Of a DNA stretch of 12,564 nucleotides, positions 11,722 through 12,564 are shown piece by piece. The notes under the pieces were generated by a model. It was not told the DNA's origin and ran no database searches. It saw only the letters and a list, made by a program, of their open reading frames with translations. The first letter of the stretch is position 1, and the number at the start of each line of letters is the position of its first letter. This DNA is from Candidatus Nitrosopumilus sp. (GTDB taxonomy: Archaea; Thermoproteota; Nitrososphaeria; Nitrososphaerales; Nitrosopumilaceae), in NCBI GenBank assembly GCA_029864805.1, contig JAOTSS010000053.1, forward strand, positions 1-12,564, read 5' to 3'. The translations under genes and the position numbers were made by a program.

Positions 11722-12428
11722 GCGTAATCAAGATTGTCTCTGATCATTTTTTGAATGTTTGTCCAATCTTTGTTTTCTTTATCGTTCCACTTTTCAAAAT
11801 ATACAACATCTTTCAATTCAAGTCTTGGTAACCAACCTGCAGTCTCAAGATCTGGCTTTTCTGCAAAATCATCAACGTATCCCAAACACAAGTATGCAAC
11901 AGGAATTACTTGCTCAGGCAATTCTAAAACTTCTTTTAGAATTTCATTTGACAGTATACTTACCCATCCAAGACCTATGCCTTCAGTTCTTGCTGACAAC
12001 CATAGATTCTGTATTGCACAGCATACACTGTATAGACCTGCTTCAGGAATACTCGATCTACCAATCACAAATGGACCAAATTTTGTAGGATCATATGTTA
12101 CACACAAATTTACCGGAGATTCTGAAATTCCCTCTAACTTGAATGCAAGATATTTTGATCTTTTTGGTTCATCTATTAATTGTGAAGAGCGTTTCTTCTC
12201 TTCTTGAAAAGATTCCTTTATCCTTTTTTTTGTTTGTTCATCTTTGATTAAAATAAAATTCCATGGTTGTGAAAATCCTACTGATGGAGCATGGTGTGCA
12301 GCATGAAGAATTTTTGATAAAATCTCATCTTCTACGGGTTTTGAAGTAAAATGAGATCTAACATCTCTTCTTGAATAAATCGCCTTATAGAAGCCTCGTT
12401 TTTCGTCTTCAGTAAAATCATCTGTCAA
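11718..12428 (-). CDS. bluB: 5,6-dimethylbenzimidazole synthase (BluB)
   Basis: This nitroreductase-fold enzyme breaks down reduced FMN with oxygen to make 5,6-dimethylbenzimidazole, the lower ligand of vitamin B12. The 236-residue length fits. The BluB pattern is strong: AIYSRRDVRSHF (16-27), AAHHAPSVGFSQPWNFIL (43-60), LEGISESPVNLCVTYD (98-113), GRSSIPEAGLYSVCCAIQNLWLSARTEGIGLGWVSIL (123-159) and VPVAYLCLGYVD. Asp22 and Ser157 sit where the BluB residues needed for ring formation (Asp32 and Ser167 in the Sinorhizobium enzyme, from memory) should be, with the same 135-residue spacing. The start is TTG at 12428; a GTGAT eight bases upstream could pair with the 16S rRNA 3' end. The gene diverges from tRNA-Val. 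Because the enzyme needs oxygen and FMNH2, it suits an aerobic ammonia oxidiser that makes its own B12. Confidence 0.95.
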   Translation of the reverse strand: MTDDFTEDEKRGFYKAIYSRRDVRSHFTSKPVEDEILSKILHAAHHAPSVGFSQPWNFILIKDEQTKKRIKESFQEEKKRSSQLIDEPKRSKYLAFKLEGISESPVNLCVTYDPTKFGPFVIGRSSIPEAGLYSVCCAIQNLWLSARTEGIGLGWVSILSNEILKEVLELPEQVIPVAYLCLGYVDDFAEKPDLETAGWLPRLELKDVVYFEKWNDKENKDWTNIQKMIRDNLDYA

Positions 12429-12460
12429 TATGTTTCATCACAATTCTTCTTTTGTTAAAC

Positions 12461-12469
12461 GTTAATAAT
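12461..12469. promoter_or_regulatory. Shared TATA-like element between bluB and tRNA-Val
   Basis: GTTAATAAT reads ATTATTAAC on the other strand. Its centre is about 30 bases from the first base of tRNA-Val and about 37 bases from the bluB start codon, so one element could place starts in both directions with leaders of about 6 and 12 bases. Confidence 0.35.
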
Positions 12470-12495
12470 GTCAATCTTTAGTTTTGTACTTCAAT

Positions 12496-12564
12496 GGGCC
12501 GGTAGTCTAGCTGGTTAGGATACCGCCTCGACACGGCGGTGATCGTGAGTTCGAATCTCACTCG
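12496..12564 (+). tRNA. tRNA-Val (GAC), 3' end cut by window
   Basis: The 5' acceptor strand GGGCCGG would pair with the TCG at the window end plus four bases beyond it. The D arm is GTCT-AGCTGGTTA-GGAT. The anticodon stem CCGCC/GGCGG is perfect, the variable loop is TGATC, and the T arm GTGAG-TTCGAAT-CTCAC is standard. The seven-base anticodon loop is TCGACAC, placing GAC at 34-36 (Val). Position 33 is C (base 12529) where nearly all tRNAs have U. About 69 of 73-74 bases are in the window. Confidence 0.88.

Noticed and set aside
11755..12207. Two long plus-strand frames opposite bluB (11755-12207 and 11759-12088)
   Set aside because: They are antisense to a strongly supported BluB with conserved motifs throughout; the length reflects the few stops opposite that coding frame.
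1..12564. CRISPR array, insertion sequence, integrase or phage genes
   Set aside because: No regularly spaced repeats, transposase or integrase motifs, or terminal inverted repeats were seen; although two tRNA genes could serve as attachment sites, no duplicated tRNA end is visible.

Overview
The window looks like a piece of a marine ammonia-oxidising archaeon of the Nitrosopumilus type (Nitrososphaerota, formerly Thaumarchaeota). The reasons are an archaeal/eukaryal-type tyrosyl-tRNA synthetase, TATA boxes about 25 bases before many start codons with little or no leader, about half of the genes starting with TTG, a tRNA with a short intron at a non-canonical site, no encoded CCA on the complete tRNA, very AT-rich DNA, and several proteins I know mainly from this group. 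The assignment rests on recall and inspection; no search was run.

Layout. 1-614 is the 3' part of a thaumarchaeal protein of unknown function. 663-2500 holds cobJ/cbiH (cobalamin ring methylation) converging on tyrS. 2595-3634 holds a small helical protein, a two-finger zinc protein and a four-helix membrane protein. 3697-5252 is a two-gene operon: a DegT-type aminotransferase overlapping a protein that resembles MtrA, the cobamide-carrying subunit of methanogen methyltransferase. 5249-6993, on the minus strand, is an apparent operon of an anchored LEA14-like protein, a PfkB-family kinase and an all-alpha dUTPase-type pyrophosphatase. 7122-7995 holds a winged-helix-like protein and two small zinc proteins, the latter two diverging from a palindromic promoter. 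7982-9400 pairs a cyclophilin with a membrane-anchored surface protein. 9643-10559 holds a small HTH protein with a palindrome at its promoter, a membrane-anchored coiled-coil protein and a 39-residue cysteine-rich protein. 10560-11016 is an AT-rich gap with one terminator-like hairpin. 11017-12564 holds an FMN reductase-like gene, tRNA-Arg(CCU) with an 18-base D-loop insert, bluB, and a tRNA-Val cut by the window end.

The linking theme is cobamide (vitamin B12) metabolism. CobJ builds the corrin ring. BluB makes the lower ligand 5,6-dimethylbenzimidazole from reduced FMN. A flavin reductase-like gene that could supply FMNH2 lies two genes downstream of bluB on the same strand. The MtrA-like protein, which keeps the histidine expected to bind cobalt, is a candidate user of the cofactor in a non-methanogen. 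The rest is compact housekeeping: convergent genes often share or overlap stop codons, and divergent genes appear to share promoter elements.
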